Below are positions 13,557-13,571 of a stretch of 13,571 nucleotides of DNA, one piece after another. The first letter of the stretch is position 1; each line of letters opens with the position of its first letter. The stretch lies in NCBI GenBank assembly GCA_018066005.1, contig JAGHSG010000007.1, positions 1 through 13,571 of the forward strand, in the 5' to 3' direction. The notes under the pieces are model-generated. The model saw nothing but the letters and a program-made list of their open reading frames with translations, ran no database searches and had not been told where the DNA came from. Position numbers and translations under genes: made by a program. The DNA comes from Bacteroidales bacterium. GTDB lineage: Bacteria > Bacteroidota > Bacteroidia > Bacteroidales > Paludibacteraceae.

Positions 13557-13571
13557 CATAAAAGCCTATAT

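Overview
The window looks like a piece of a gut-type Bacteroidales chromosome. The reasons are promoters of the Bacteroidetes form (TTTG, 19-21 bp, TAnnTTTG), A/T-rich leaders with almost no Shine-Dalgarno, a giant exported protein of InlB-like repeats plus starch-binding-like modules, two AAA_14/DUF4143 ATPases, and a DUF6922-like/AbiEii pair. No rRNA, tRNA, CRISPR array, transposase or integrase was seen.

Layout. 1-1048: a promoter and a two-gene operon (HigB-like toxin candidate, then a helix-turn-helix antitoxin candidate) closed by a terminator. 1091-8995: a G-free leader and a 2612-residue secreted repeat protein, closed by a strong terminator at 9012-9046. 9055-9874: a promoter, a 101-aa DUF6922-like gene and an overlapping AbiEii-family gene that has lost its nucleotidyltransferase core, ending in a bidirectional terminator. 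9881-11020 (minus): an AAA_14/DUF4143 ATPase. 11021-11479: a dense regulatory and repeat region. 11480-12781 (plus): a second AAA_14/DUF4143 ATPase. 12760-13389 (minus): an Sfp-type phosphopantetheinyl transferase, convergent with the ATPase and overlapping it by 22 bp. 13390-13571: overlapping divergent promoters and the leader of a gene outside the window.

The most unusual content is not a gene. Three tandem arrays of very small hairpins (stems of 2-6 bp, loops of 2-4 nt) have different stem sequences but near-constant linkers. Array I (9732-9832) begins on the stop codon of the AbiEii gene. Array II (11189-11333) has seven hairpins, shares a 143-bp near-identical segment with array I, and ends in the same terminator; a promoter-like sequence at 11022-11054 could make it a free RNA. 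Array III (13126-13225) uses a different 7-nt linker and lies in frame inside the phosphopantetheinyl transferase gene. A hairpin-less relative of array I follows the giant gene, and a possible single unit lies at the right edge. Arrays I and II flank the minus-strand ATPase as direct repeats 1501 bp apart. I do not recognise these arrays as a named element family; the closest precedent I know is the in-frame Rickettsia palindromic elements.

Functionally the left third is toxin-antitoxin plus surface display. The middle is a decayed abortive-infection-type pair beside ATPases of unknown role. The right end is cofactor attachment to carrier proteins. I see no single pathway joining them.
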